Notes under the pieces: model-generated | Told to the model about the DNA's origin: nothing | Seen by the model: the letters and a program-made list of their open reading frames with translations, nothing else | Database searches by the model: none | Shown: positions 9,591-19,472 of the stretch, one piece after another | How positions within the stretch are numbered: position 1 is the stretch's first letter | How the letters are laid out: every line of letters starts with the position of its first letter | Made by a program: the position numbers and the translations under genes | NCBI RefSeq assembly: GCF_900114035.1 | Contig: NZ_FORP01000019.1 | Location: 1-64,000 of the forward strand | Direction: 5' to 3' | Origin: Amycolatopsis sacchari | GTDB taxonomy: Bacteria > Actinomycetota > Actinomycetes > Mycobacteriales > Pseudonocardiaceae | Length of the DNA stretch: 64,000 nt

Positions 9591-11744
9591 ATGGACAAAG
9601 GGGTGTTCGCGAGACTCGGGCGGCTGGTCGTGCACCGGCCGTGGTGGGTGATCGGCGCGTGGGTGCTGCTGGCGGTCGTCGTGATCGCGACGGCGCCGGC
9701 GTTGCCGAAGAGCACCGACGAGAGCGACGCGCTGCCACGGGACTACGAGTCGATCCAGGCGGCGACCCTGGGGCAGCAGGCTTTTCCGAGCGCCTTCACC
9801 CCGTCCATGATCATTGTGTTCGAGCGCTCCGACGGCGCCGCACTGACCACACAGGACTCGGCGAAGGTCAACCAGGTCGTCACCGATCTCGGCAACAAGC
9901 ACCTGCCCGACGTCGAGGCCGTGCTGCCCGCGCAGCCTTCGCCCAACAACCTCGTGCAGCTGTCCGCGGTGAAGATGCCGCAGCTGTCGGGCCCCAACGC
10001 GCAGGAGCTGACGAAGTCGGCGAAGACGTTGCGCACCGAGCTGCAGACGCTCGTCGCGGGCAGCGACCTCAAGGCGGGCACGACGGGAACCGTTGCGCAG
10101 CAACTGGATTCGCAGGAGTCGTCGAGCGACTCGGACGCCATCGTCGGTATCGCGACCGTGTTGCTGATCCTCGTGCTGCTGCTGGTGATCTTCCGCAGCC
10201 CGATCATCGCGTTGCTGCCGATCGTGCTCATCGGCGTCGTCTCGCAGGTCGCGAACGGGCTCATCAGCTGGATCGTGAAGCTGTTCGGGATGCAGGCCGA
10301 CAGCTCCATCTCGTCGATCCTCATCGTCGTGTTGTTCGGCGTCGGCACCGACTACATCCTGTTCCTGATGTTCCGCTACCGCGAACGGCTGCGGGCCGGG
10401 GACGAACCGAAGCAGGCGATGGTGACGGCGGTCAGCCGCGTCGGCGAGGCGATCACGTCGGCGGCCGCGGTGGTGGTCATCGCGTTCCTCACGATGGCGC
10501 TGTCGTCGTTCGGGTTCTTCCGCTCGATGGGTCCCTCGCTCGCGATCGCCGTCGCCGTGACACTGCTGGCCGGGCTCACCCTGGTGCCCGCCGTGGTTTC
10601 GCTGCTGGGCACGAAGGTGTTCTGGCCGTCCAAGGCGTGGCGCCGTGAACCGGAAGCCGCGCGGTTCGCCGCGGTCGGCCGTGCGGTGGGGCGCCGGCCC
10701 GCGTTGTTCGCGGGCGTGTCCGGCGTGGTCATGGTGGCGCTGGCGATCGGGCTGGTGAACTTCAACCCGACGTTCGACCTCGCGTCCGGCTCGATGCCCG
10801 ACACCGCCGAGTCTCAGGTCGCGATGAAGTCGCTGGAGAAGGGCCTGCCGCCGGGCGCCACGTCGCCGACCAACGTGTACGTGCACAGCGAGAACGGCGC
10901 CCCGCTGAACCGGGCTTCGCTCGCCGGGTTCGGTAACGACCTCAAGGGCGTGCCCGGTGTGGGGCAGGTCGGGCAGCCGCAGCTGAGCAAGGACGGCCTG
11001 ACGGCGAACTACTCGGTCACCCTCACGGCGGACCCGGCCTCCGACGCCGCGATCGGCACCGTGTCGGGCCCGCTGCGGGACACCGCGCACGCGTCCGCGC
11101 CGCCCGGTACCAAGGCGCTCGTCGGCGGCGTCACGGCCGTGTACGTGGACATCCAGGCCACGATGAACCGCGACTACCGGGTGGTGTTCCCGGTGGCGGC
11201 GGTGCTGATCATGCTCGTGCTGGGGCTGATGCTGCGCAGCGTCGTGTCGCCGTGGTACGTGATGGCCTCGGTCGGGCTGGGCTTCGCGGCCACGCTGGGC
11301 GCGACGACGTGGCTGTTCCAGGGGATCGTCGGCGAGTCCGGGCTGATCTTCATGATCCCGCTGATCATCTACATGTTCGTGGTGGCGCTCGGCACGGACT
11401 ACAACATCCTGATGATGGCGCGGCTGCGTGAGGAGGCGAAGGACGGCAAGTCGCCCCGGGAGGCGGCGGCGCTGGCCATCCGGCACACCGGGCCCACGAT
11501 CGCGGCGGCCGGCGTCATCCTGGCCGGCTCGCTGGGCGCGCTGATGCTCGCGGGCAACGCCCTGCTCGCCGAGATGGGCTTCGCGCTGGCGTTCGGCATC
11601 CTCGTGGCCGCGTTCGTGATGGCGATGTTCTTCGTGCCGAGCCTCACGGCGCTCGTCGGCAGGGCCGCCTGGTGGCCCGGCCACGGCGACCGCGCGGAGG
11701 CACCGGCCGAGCCGCGTGAGCCGGTCCACAGCGGACTGGGCTGA
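9591..11744 (+). CDS. MMPL-family RND transporter
   Basis: A 717-residue membrane protein of the MMPL branch of the RND superfamily, which in actinomycetes exports lipids or small molecules using proton-motive force. It has two repeats, each a transmembrane helix, a large extracytoplasmic loop and a five-helix bundle. Each bundle carries the paired Asp-Tyr of MMPL proton relays (GVGTDYILFLMF, D254-Y255; VALGTDYNILMMARL, D603-Y604). I chose the ATG at 9591 after AGGGG. The open frame extends upstream, but that would run into the gltD terminator. The substrate is not indicated by neighbours. The last 17 codons are duplicated 256 bp downstream. Confidence 0.93.
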   Translation: MDKGVFARLGRLVVHRPWWVIGAWVLLAVVVIATAPALPKSTDESDALPRDYESIQAATLGQQAFPSAFTPSMIIVFERSDGAALTTQDSAKVNQVVTDLGNKHLPDVEAVLPAQPSPNNLVQLSAVKMPQLSGPNAQELTKSAKTLRTELQTLVAGSDLKAGTTGTVAQQLDSQESSSDSDAIVGIATVLLILVLLLVIFRSPIIALLPIVLIGVVSQVANGLISWIVKLFGMQADSSISSILIVVLFGVGTDYILFLMFRYRERLRAGDEPKQAMVTAVSRVGEAITSAAAVVVIAFLTMALSSFGFFRSMGPSLAIAVAVTLLAGLTLVPAVVSLLGTKVFWPSKAWRREPEAARFAAVGRAVGRRPALFAGVSGVVMVALAIGLVNFNPTFDLASGSMPDTAESQVAMKSLEKGLPPGATSPTNVYVHSENGAPLNRASLAGFGNDLKGVPGVGQVGQPQLSKDGLTANYSVTLTADPASDAAIGTVSGPLRDTAHASAPPGTKALVGGVTAVYVDIQATMNRDYRVVFPVAAVLIMLVLGLMLRSVVSPWYVMASVGLGFAATLGATTWLFQGIVGESGLIFMIPLIIYMFVVALGTDYNILMMARLREEAKDGKSPREAAALAIRHTGPTIAAAGVILAGSLGALMLAGNALLAEMGFALAFGILVAAFVMAMFFVPSLTALVGRAAWWPGHGDRAEAPAEPREPVHSGLG

Positions 11745-11996
11745 TCCGCCCAGCCGCCTCCCCGGTGACCCGGACCAGATCACGGCCCACGCGACGACGT
11801 GGCAGAACATCGCGACCGGACTCGGCGGCGGATCTCGCTGCCGCGATGCCGGCCGACGTCCGGTGGTGGACCGATCCCGGGGCGGACGCCCACCCCCAGT
11901 TCGTGAACGACCCGGCCGGCTGCCGGTCGCCGTGCCCGATCCGCCGGGCGCGGAGGCACCGGCCGAGCCGCGTGAGCCGGTGTACACCGGACGCGG

Positions 11997-12000
<4 letters not shown>
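11693..12000 (+). repeat. 52-bp imperfect direct repeat (11693-11744 and 11949-12000)
   Basis: The end of the MMPL gene, coding for AEAPAEPREPVHSGLG and its stop, recurs 256 bp downstream as AEAPAEPREPVYTGRG and stop. About 47 of 52 bases match. Both copies end in TGA in the same codon phase of the repeat. The pair flanks the fragment described in the next entry. A duplication followed by insertion, or a second truncated MMPL-like gene, could produce this. Confidence 0.8.
11745..11948 (+). pseudogene. Decayed fragment resembling the start of a T7SS-type secreted protein
   Basis: The frame starting in the MMPL tail reads LPGDPDQITAHATTWQNIA, which resembles the N-terminal signal helix of putative ESX/T7SS-secreted proteins of actinomycetes. 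At about 11820 the sense passes to another frame with SAADLAAAMPADVRWWTDPG, then breaks up. No single frame makes a convincing protein, so I treat it as a fragment damaged by at least one frameshift. The assignment rests on general resemblance only. Confidence 0.4.
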
Positions 12001-13425
<1,425 letters not shown>

Positions 13426-13429
13426 GGCG

Positions 13430-13801
13430 TCAGCGGCTGGTGTCGATGACGCAGAACAGGTTGCCCTCGGTGTCGGCGAGCACGATGAAGTCCGGGTCCT
13501 CGGGGTAGCTGTCCCAGTCGACGCGCCGCGCCCCGAGCGACACCAGCCGCTCGACCTCGGCGGCCTGTTCGGCCGCGTTCCCGGCGTAGAGGTCCAGGTG
13601 TACGCGCGGGTGGTCCTGCACGGGTGACTCGCTCACGCCCAGCGCGAGCCCCGGGCCGCCCTCGGGCGGCACCAGCACGGCGAACCGGGCGCCGGGCTCC
13701 GGTTCGCCGTCACGCGGGACGAAGCCCAGCGCCTGCCGCCAGAAGGCGAGCGCGCGCGGCAGGTCGTCGACGCCGAGGACGGTGGTGCCCAGTCGCAGCA
13801 T
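13430..13801 (-). CDS. VOC (glyoxalase-fold) family protein
   Basis: A 123-residue protein with one vicinal-oxygen-chelate unit pair. LRLGTTVLGVDDLPRALAFW opens the first beta-alpha-beta module, and DPDFIVLADTEGNLFCVID is the typical last strand with a metal-ligand-like Glu. The family includes glyoxalases, dioxygenases and antibiotic-binding proteins, and the substrate is unknown here. It converges on aroG with a 4-bp gap. The next upstream gene is 12 bp away on the same strand. Confidence 0.85.
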   Translation of the reverse strand: MLRLGTTVLGVDDLPRALAFWRQALGFVPRDGEPEPGARFAVLVPPEGGPGLALGVSESPVQDHPRVHLDLYAGNAAEQAAEVERLVSLGARRVDWDSYPEDPDFIVLADTEGNLFCVIDTSR

Positions 13802-13813
13802 CGTCGGATGCTC

Positions 13814-14377
13814 TCACACCCGTCCGGACAGGCGGAACTCCGTGATCGTGCGCCACGGGCCGTGCTCGTCCTCGCCCGCGACGAGGCGGACGCGGTCGAT
13901 GCGGGCGTGCACCGGCAGGTCCGCGACGATGTCCGTGGCGATGCGGCGCTTGCCCGCGGTGTCGCCGCTGCGGCCGTCGGCCACCGTCAGGTGCGGCACC
14001 GTGTCCGGGTGCTCGCCCGCGTAGGGCAGGTGCGCCGGAAAGCGCTTGCAGACCGCCGCGGTGAGCGCGCGGAAGTGCTCGTCCGGCTTGGGCTGCAACC
14101 ACACCACGTCGTCGTCGAACCAGCGGACCTCGGTGAACGCGCAGTCGAACGCGGTCATCGCGCCCAGCGTCGCCGCCAGCACGTCGAGCGTCGCCGCGTC
14201 GATGCGGCTCGGGTGGACGAAGGGGTAGAGCACGGTCACGTGGGCGGGCACCGACGACGGGTGCGCGTCGGCCAGCCTGCGGCGGTGCGTGCTGACGAGC
14301 CGCTCGGTCTCGGGCACCGGGACGATGAGCGCGCTCCTCGTGGCGCGCGCAAGCCAAGCGGCAGTGGGGACCGGCAT
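13814..14377 (-). CDS. 2'-5' RNA ligase-like 2H phosphoesterase
   Basis: A 187-residue protein with the two HxT motifs that define the 2H phosphoesterase superfamily: HVTVLYPF (His46) and HLTVADG (His129). These enzymes hydrolyse or form 2'-5' or cyclic phosphodiester bonds in RNA or nucleotides, and the physiological substrate of actinobacterial members is unknown. It probably shares a transcript with the VOC gene 12 bp downstream. The start could also lie a few codons in, since no clear ribosome-binding site is seen. Confidence 0.8.
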   Translation of the reverse strand: MPVPTAAWLARATRSALIVPVPETERLVSTHRRRLADAHPSSVPAHVTVLYPFVHPSRIDAATLDVLAATLGAMTAFDCAFTEVRWFDDDVVWLQPKPDEHFRALTAAVCKRFPAHLPYAGEHPDTVPHLTVADGRSGDTAGKRRIATDIVADLPVHARIDRVRLVAGEDEHGPWRTITEFRLSGRV

Positions 14378-14413
14378 GCCTGCAGATTCTGCCCCACCAA
14401 GGTCACGAAAACG

Positions 14414-15721
14414 TCAGAGCGACCTCTCGCACAACTCCGCGGCCGACTTCAGCACCGCGTCCCGCAGGGACCCGGTGTCCGCCACGGCGGCTCCGTTCGC
14501 CTGGAGTCCGATGTGGACGGACTCGCCGAACAACGCCGCCGCGATGCCCACCGCGTGCCGCGACGCGAGCGGCACCAGCGGGTACACCTCGCGCAGCGGC
14601 GCGCCGTCGAGCGTGAGGTCGAGCTTGGGCAGCGGCACGTTCGTCACCACCGTGTCGAACAGCAACCCCGCGGCCTGCCCGGCGAACCGCGTGGCCAGGC
14701 GGTGCACGGGTGCCGGGAGGCGGCCGGCCAGCACGGGCACCGCGCCCGCACCCGCCAGCGGGCCCGCGGCCTTGTTCCGGTTCATCGACCGGCGGACCGC
14801 GTGCAGCCGCTCCACCGGGTCCTCCAGGTGCACCGGCAGCTCGCACAGGTAACCGGACAGCTGGTTCCCCGCCGTGCCACCGTCCCGGCCGCGGGTGCTG
14901 ACCGGGACGAGCGCACGCAGCGGGCGGACGGTCGGACGGCGCCCCTGGTCGGCCAGCCACCGGCGCAGCGCACCCGCGAGCACCGCGAGCAGCACGTCGT
15001 TGGCCGTGCCGCCGTGCGCCGCGCGGATGGTGCGGAAGTCGGCAAGGTCCAGCCGCACGAGGCCCAGCCGCCGAGTGGCCGACTCGGGCGCGGCCAGCGG
15101 CGACACCGGGTACGGCCGCGCCGCCCGCAGGACGGCCGACGCGATGCCCAGGTTCTCACCCGCCTCGCCGATCGTGTCCTTCAGCAGCGTCAACGGTGAC
15201 CTCGGCGGCGCCGGGCGCCCGGTGGCGGCGAGCAGGGTGGCGGTCACGGGCAGCTCGTCCAGCAGCCCGGCGGCGACGGCGAACGCGCCCGCCCCGTCGG
15301 TGAACGCGTGGTGCAGCTTCACCAGCAGCGCGAACCGGCCGTCGGGCAGGCCGGTGACGAGCCGCAGCTGCCACGGCGGGCGGCGCAGGTCGAGGGGTTC
15401 CTCCAGCCAGTGCGCCGCGTGCTCGGCCAGCGCGTCCTCGGTGCACCGGCCGTCCAGTTCGCGCACCTGCACGTGGCGCCTCGCGTCGAACCGCGGGTCC
15501 TCGCTCCAGTACGCGCTTCCGGGTGGCAGCAGCGACGGTGTCACCCGTTCGCGCAGCCGCGGGAGCTTCGCCGCCCGGTCCGCGAGCAGTGCCGCCAGCC
15601 GGTCCGGTGCGATCGTGCGGGCGGGGGCGAACACCGCCACCGCTCCCATGTGCATCGGGGACTTTTCCCCGTCTAGGCAGAGAAAGGCGACATCGAGCCC
15701 GCTGAGCTGACGGCCGGCCAT
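14414..15721 (-). CDS. Wax ester synthase/diacylglycerol acyltransferase (WS/DGAT)
   Basis: A 435-residue acyltransferase that makes triacylglycerol or wax esters from acyl-CoA. The catalytic motif HHxxxDG is present as HHAFTDG (137-143). The N-terminal LSGLDVAFLCLDGEKSPMHMG and the C-terminal NVPLPKLDLTLDG regions are typical. The ATG at 15721 follows AGAAGGG at good spacing. The open frame continues 45 codons upstream without family similarity, so it was trimmed. Storage lipid formation is common in actinomycetes. Confidence 0.92.
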   Translation of the reverse strand: MAGRQLSGLDVAFLCLDGEKSPMHMGAVAVFAPARTIAPDRLAALLADRAAKLPRLRERVTPSLLPPGSAYWSEDPRFDARRHVQVRELDGRCTEDALAEHAAHWLEEPLDLRRPPWQLRLVTGLPDGRFALLVKLHHAFTDGAGAFAVAAGLLDELPVTATLLAATGRPAPPRSPLTLLKDTIGEAGENLGIASAVLRAARPYPVSPLAAPESATRRLGLVRLDLADFRTIRAAHGGTANDVLLAVLAGALRRWLADQGRRPTVRPLRALVPVSTRGRDGGTAGNQLSGYLCELPVHLEDPVERLHAVRRSMNRNKAAGPLAGAGAVPVLAGRLPAPVHRLATRFAGQAAGLLFDTVVTNVPLPKLDLTLDGAPLREVYPLVPLASRHAVGIAAALFGESVHIGLQANGAAVADTGSLRDAVLKSAAELCERSL

Positions 15722-15905
15722 AGGCGACCCTTCTGTGGGATTGCTCCGGATGTGGGGCCACCACTGCAGCCCACGGACATGACGAGAGGGTGGTCGTCGT
15801 GTTTCCGTGGCGCTAACACCAACATCCTTCACTCGAAAGGAGGATGCACCGTCCACAGTGGATCTTCGTGGCGCCGGAAAAGGTTCGCCGGCAGAACCGA
15901 TCGAG

Positions 15906-17861
15906 TTACGGGAACGTGCGCAGTTCCACCTTGCTGCCCTGCTTCACCAGGTCACCGGCGTCCGGGTGCTGCTGCACCACGAAACCGAAGCCGCGGTTGC
16001 GGCCCCCACCCTTGAGGTCGGCCTGGAGACCGGCCTGCTGCAGAGCCTCCACCGCGTCCTGGATCGGCCTGCCCACCACCGACGGCACCTCGACCGCGTT
16101 GTTGGTGAACACACCCACCCGCTTGTTGTCGGTGAGCTGGCTGTTCGCCGCGGGGCTGGTCCTCGTCACCGCGCCGGCCGGCACGTCGTCGGAGGCCTCC
16201 TGGCCCGCGTCGAACGGCTCGAACCCGGCCGCCTGCAGCCGCTGGAACGCCTGGTCGCGCGACAGCCCCACGACGTTGGGCACCGGCTGCGGCGGCGGGC
16301 CCTTCGACACGATGATCGTCACCGGCGCGTTCACGTCGAGCTGCGTGCCGGGCTGCGGGTTCACGCTGATGACGTTCCCGCTGACGACCGTGGTGCTGAA
16401 CTGGTCGGCGTTCGCGTCGTGCTGGGGCACCAGCTCGGCGGCGATGATGGCGGCTTCGGCCTGCGTGAGGGACGTGTTCGTGCTGATGTCGGGCACGGTC
16501 GGGCGGCCGGAGGACAGCACGACGGTGACTTCGCTGCCCTTCGCGGCGCCGGAGCCCGCGGCCGGGTCGGTGCGCACGACGAGCCCGGCGGCGATCGTGT
16601 TGTTGCGCTGCTGGGTGAACTTCGGGGTGAACCCGGCGTCGGTCAGCGTCTTCTCGGCGCTCGCCCGGTCCAGCCCGGCGACCTGCGGGATGGCCGTGCT
16701 GCTCTTGCCCGTCGGCCCCTGCGCGACGAACCAGAGCCCGGCCACGATCAACAGCAGCGCGGCCGCGGCGATGGACCAGATCAGCGCGGTCCGCCGATTT
16801 CCGCCGGATTCCGTTGCTCCGGACGGCGGAACGGGCGGCGGCGTGTGGTGGACGGGTGCCGCGGCGCGGGGCATCGCACGCGTGCCCTGCGGTCCGGTGA
16901 TCGGCGAAGTTCTCCCCACGGGGGCGAAGGCGGGGACGGTGCGTTCCGCATCCGGCAACGGAGCGGGCTGGTCACCGGGCACCGGGATGGCGACCGGGCC
17001 GATGCCGAGCGAGGCCCTGATCCGGCGCAGCTCGTGCAGGAAGGCCCCGGCGTCGGCGGGCCGGGCCTCGGGGTCGCGGCGGGTGGCGCGCAGCACGAGG
17101 TCGTCCAGCGCGGGCGGCAGGCCCGGCACGACCGTGCTGGGCGCGGGCACGTCGTCGTTCACGTGCCGGTAAGCCACCGAAATCGCGGTGTCGCCGCTGT
17201 AGGGCGCCTGGCCGGTGAGCATCTCGTACAGCACGATGCCCGCCGAGTACACGTCGCCGCGCTCCCCGGCGAGGCCCGTGGTGACCTGCTCCGGCGCGAG
17301 GTAGGCGACGGTGCCGAGGATGACGCTGGAGCTGGTCGTCCCGGCGCTCGCGACGGCGCGGACGAGACCGAAGTCGGCGACCTTCACAACCCCGGTCGGC
17401 GGGGTGCCGGTGCGGCCGATCAGGACGTTCTCGGGCTTGACGTCCCGGTGCACCAGCCCCGCCTGGTGCGCGGCGGCGAGCGCGGCGAGCATCTGCTCGG
17501 CGACGGCGATCGCCAGCGGCACCTCCAGCCGGCCGCGCTCGTCCAGCAGGTCGCGCAGCGTGCCGCCGTCGACGAGCTCCATCACGAGGAACACGTGGTC
17601 CCCGTCGAAGCCCTGGTCGTGCACGGTGACCACGTTGGGGTGGTGCAGGCGGGCGGCGGAGCGGGCTTCGCGTTCGAACCGCTCGACGAAGGACCGGTCG
17701 TCGGCGAACCGGGGGTCCATGACCTTGATCGCCACCGGCCGATCGAGCCGGGTGTCGGCACCCCGGTACACCGACGACATCCCGCCCCTGGCGATCGGGG
17801 AGTCGACCCGGTAACGCCGTTCGAGGAGCGTCCCGGCCAGGCCGGTGTCGGTGGTTGTCAC
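15906..17861 (-). CDS. pknL: Membrane serine/threonine protein kinase with PASTA domains (PknL type)
   Basis: 651 residues: a cytoplasmic Hanks-type kinase domain (about 17-285; Lys46 in VAIKV, HRDVKPEN with Asp140, DFG at 163-165), a Pro-rich linker, one transmembrane helix (about 359-380) and four PASTA repeats outside (from about 388, each beginning near a VP or IP motif). PASTA domains sense peptidoglycan fragments. Divergent from the Rv2175c-like gene and near aroG, matching the mycobacterial pknL locus. M. tuberculosis PknL lacks PASTA repeats, so this is the longer form, as in corynebacteria. The GTG at 17861 has a leaderless -10 TACGAT 7 bases upstream. Confidence 0.95.
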   Translation of the reverse strand: MTTTDTGLAGTLLERRYRVDSPIARGGMSSVYRGADTRLDRPVAIKVMDPRFADDRSFVERFEREARSAARLHHPNVVTVHDQGFDGDHVFLVMELVDGGTLRDLLDERGRLEVPLAIAVAEQMLAALAAAHQAGLVHRDVKPENVLIGRTGTPPTGVVKVADFGLVRAVASAGTTSSSVILGTVAYLAPEQVTTGLAGERGDVYSAGIVLYEMLTGQAPYSGDTAISVAYRHVNDDVPAPSTVVPGLPPALDDLVLRATRRDPEARPADAGAFLHELRRIRASLGIGPVAIPVPGDQPAPLPDAERTVPAFAPVGRTSPITGPQGTRAMPRAAAPVHHTPPPVPPSGATESGGNRRTALIWSIAAAALLLIVAGLWFVAQGPTGKSSTAIPQVAGLDRASAEKTLTDAGFTPKFTQQRNNTIAAGLVVRTDPAAGSGAAKGSEVTVVLSSGRPTVPDISTNTSLTQAEAAIIAAELVPQHDANADQFSTTVVSGNVISVNPQPGTQLDVNAPVTIIVSKGPPPQPVPNVVGLSRDQAFQRLQAAGFEPFDAGQEASDDVPAGAVTRTSPAANSQLTDNKRVGVFTNNAVEVPSVVGRPIQDAVEALQQAGLQADLKGGGRNRGFGFVVQQHPDAGDLVKQGSKVELRTFP

Positions 17862-17868
17862 GCACGCG

Positions 17869-17874
17869 ATCGTA
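17869..17874 (-). promoter_or_regulatory. Leaderless -10 of pknL
   Basis: On the minus strand TACGAT is followed by seven bases and then the GTG of pknL. There is no Shine-Dalgarno sequence in the gap. Confidence 0.45.
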
Positions 17875-17972
17875 CGGACTCCCCAGGCCGGGGCGAGGGG
17901 AGGATTGAGGTTTCGTCACGCCCGGGATGCGATATTGCGCTGGGTGATACCCGATATGGCACAGTGTCAGCT

Positions 17973-18341
17973 GTGAGTGCGATTCCAGTCGCTGATGACG
18001 TGCTCGGACCGGACGTCGCCGTGCTCTCGCTGGCGCAGGTCAGTGAAGCGCTGGGACTGTCCGTGAACAAGGTGCGGCAGCTGCTGCGGGACGGGCAGCT
18101 GCTCGCCGTGCGCAGGGACGGCGAACTGCGCGTGCCCGCCGACTGCATCGCCGGGAACGCGCCGGTCAAGGGGCTGAGCGGGCTGCTGACGGTGCTCGCG
18201 GACGCCGGGTTCAGCCGCACGGAGATGCTGCGGTGGCTGTACTCGGAGGACGAGTCGCTGCCCGGCACCACGCCGATCAACGCCCTGCGCACCAACCACG
18301 GGACCGAGGTCAAGCGCCGCGCACAGGCGATGGCGTTCTGA
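17973..18341 (+). CDS. Rv2175c-like DNA-binding protein, probable PknL substrate
   Basis: A 122-residue protein whose middle, LSLAQVSEALGLSVNKVRQLL, is a winged helix-turn-helix, followed by RDGQLLAVRRDGELRVP. The C-terminal half, with GLLTVLADAGFSRTEMLRWLY, matches the Rv2175c family. In M. tuberculosis Rv2175c is a DNA-binding protein phosphorylated by the divergently encoded PknL, and the same divergent arrangement is seen here. A GTG at 17973 is preceded by CACAGT at leaderless spacing; an in-frame GTG at 17964 is the alternative. It overlaps the MFS gene tail-to-tail by 32 bp. Confidence 0.88.
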   Translation: MSAIPVADDVLGPDVAVLSLAQVSEALGLSVNKVRQLLRDGQLLAVRRDGELRVPADCIAGNAPVKGLSGLLTVLADAGFSRTEMLRWLYSEDESLPGTTPINALRTNHGTEVKRRAQAMAF

Positions 18342-19449
18342 CGGCCGCGTAGGCCGCCGCCGCGGCCAGCTGCACCGCGGCGACCGCGAGCAGGCAGGTG
18401 GTCGGTGAGCCCGCCAGCGCGCCGCCGAGTGCCGTGCCCGCGGCGAACCCGGTGATCTTCACGCTCGCCCCGATCGTGAAGACCTGTGCCCGCAGGTGTT
18501 CCGGTGCTTCCCGGTGCCGCACGGCGAACAACGCGGTCAGCTGCGGTCCTTCGGCGAGACCGGCGAGCACGGCGGACAGGACGAGCAGGACGGGCCCGCC
18601 CAGCGCGGTCCCCACGGCGCTCGTGGCCAGGACGACCGTGCTGGCGAACACGAGCGTGTCCGGCCGCCCGCGCCACGGCCGCCGGGCGAGCACGGCGTCG
18701 GTCAGCAGCGCGGCGCCCGCGACGACGGCGAGCAGCAGAGCGCCCCGGCTCGCCCCGCCGAGACGGCTCGCGCCGACCAGCGGGTAGCAGACCACCACCA
18801 TGCCCAGGCCGCCGTAGGAGATCGTCGAGGTGACGGTGGCGCGCAGGAGTGCCCGGCGCCGGACGAGCACGGTCAGCCCGGCTGTCCAGTGCGCCCTCCC
18901 GCGACTGGTGCGCCGCGCGGGCAGCGACCACGCGGCGGGCATGGCCAGTGCCATCATCGCGGCGGCGACCGCGACCGCCGTCGCCGCACCGAACCGGTCC
19001 GCGACGACGGCCGCCAGCGCGGGCCCGGCCAGGCTCGCGACGTTGAACGTCGCCGCGTCCAGCGCGGTCGCGCGGGGCAGGTCGCCCGGCGCGGCGGGCA
19101 GCTGGGAGGTCCAGCCGCCGGAGACCGCGGGGTTGCCGAGCCCGGTGACCACCGCGAGCGTGACGACGGCGGGCAGCGGCAGGTGGCCGAGCGCGAGCAG
19201 CACCAGCGCCAGCCCCAGCGCGTACCAGGCGAGCGTCGCGGCCAGCAGCAGGCCCGGCCGTGCCACGCGGTCGAGGAACGCGCCGAACACCGGCCCGCCG
19301 AGCGCCGAGGAGGCGGTGAGCCCGGTCAACAGCGCGGACGCGGCCCCCGGCGTGCCCGTGACGGAGATCCCCAGCAGCAGGACCGCCGGTCCGGACAGCT
19401 CGTCACCCGTCCGCGCGAGCGCGGCCCCTGCCAAGTAACGGCCTAGCAC
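18310..19449 (-). CDS. MFS transporter
   Basis: A 379-residue membrane protein with about 11-12 hydrophobic helices, of the MFS type related to drug or small-molecule exporters (GRYLAGAALARTGDELSG at the N-terminus, GAFLDRVARPGLLLAATL as the loop 2-3 motif). The GTG at 19449 has a -10 TAACGT 7 bases upstream, whose TA is shared with the opposite promoter. The long N-terminal extension in the open frame has no helices and was dropped. Divergent from a CGNR zinc-finger gene, which probably regulates it. The ligand is unknown. Confidence 0.85.
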   Translation of the reverse strand: MLGRYLAGAALARTGDELSGPAVLLLGISVTGTPGAASALLTGLTASSALGGPVFGAFLDRVARPGLLLAATLAWYALGLALVLLALGHLPLPAVVTLAVVTGLGNPAVSGGWTSQLPAAPGDLPRATALDAATFNVASLAGPALAAVVADRFGAATAVAVAAAMMALAMPAAWSLPARRTSRGRAHWTAGLTVLVRRRALLRATVTSTISYGGLGMVVVCYPLVGASRLGGASRGALLLAVVAGAALLTDAVLARRPWRGRPDTLVFASTVVLATSAVGTALGGPVLLVLSAVLAGLAEGPQLTALFAVRHREAPEHLRAQVFTIGASVKITGFAAGTALGGALAGSPTTCLLAVAAVQLAAAAAYAAVRTPSPVRGA

Positions 19450-19456
19450 GCAAAGC

Positions 19457-19466
19457 ACGTTACACT
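19457..19466. promoter_or_regulatory. Bidirectional leaderless promoter with overlapping -10 elements
   Basis: Plus strand: TACACT (19461-19466), six bases, GTG at 19473. Minus strand: TAACGT (19462-19457), seven bases, GTG at 19449. The two -10 boxes share the self-complementary TA at 19461-19462. The start codons are separated by exactly 23 bp. Two direct GCACG copies (19446-19450 and 19455-19459) and the pair GTAACG/CGTTAC (19435-19440 and 19458-19463) overlap it and could be the regulator's site. Confidence 0.6.
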
Positions 19467-19472
19467 GCGGTG

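Noticed and set aside
16126-16148. TTGTCGGTG match to the RecA-NDp first element
   Set aside because: It lies inside pknL, and the position eight bases on reads GTTCGC, which is not a -10; no start codon follows.
15807-18341. 844-residue plus-strand frame ending in the Rv2175c-like gene
   Set aside because: Most of it is antisense to pknL; only the last 122 codons have family similarity.
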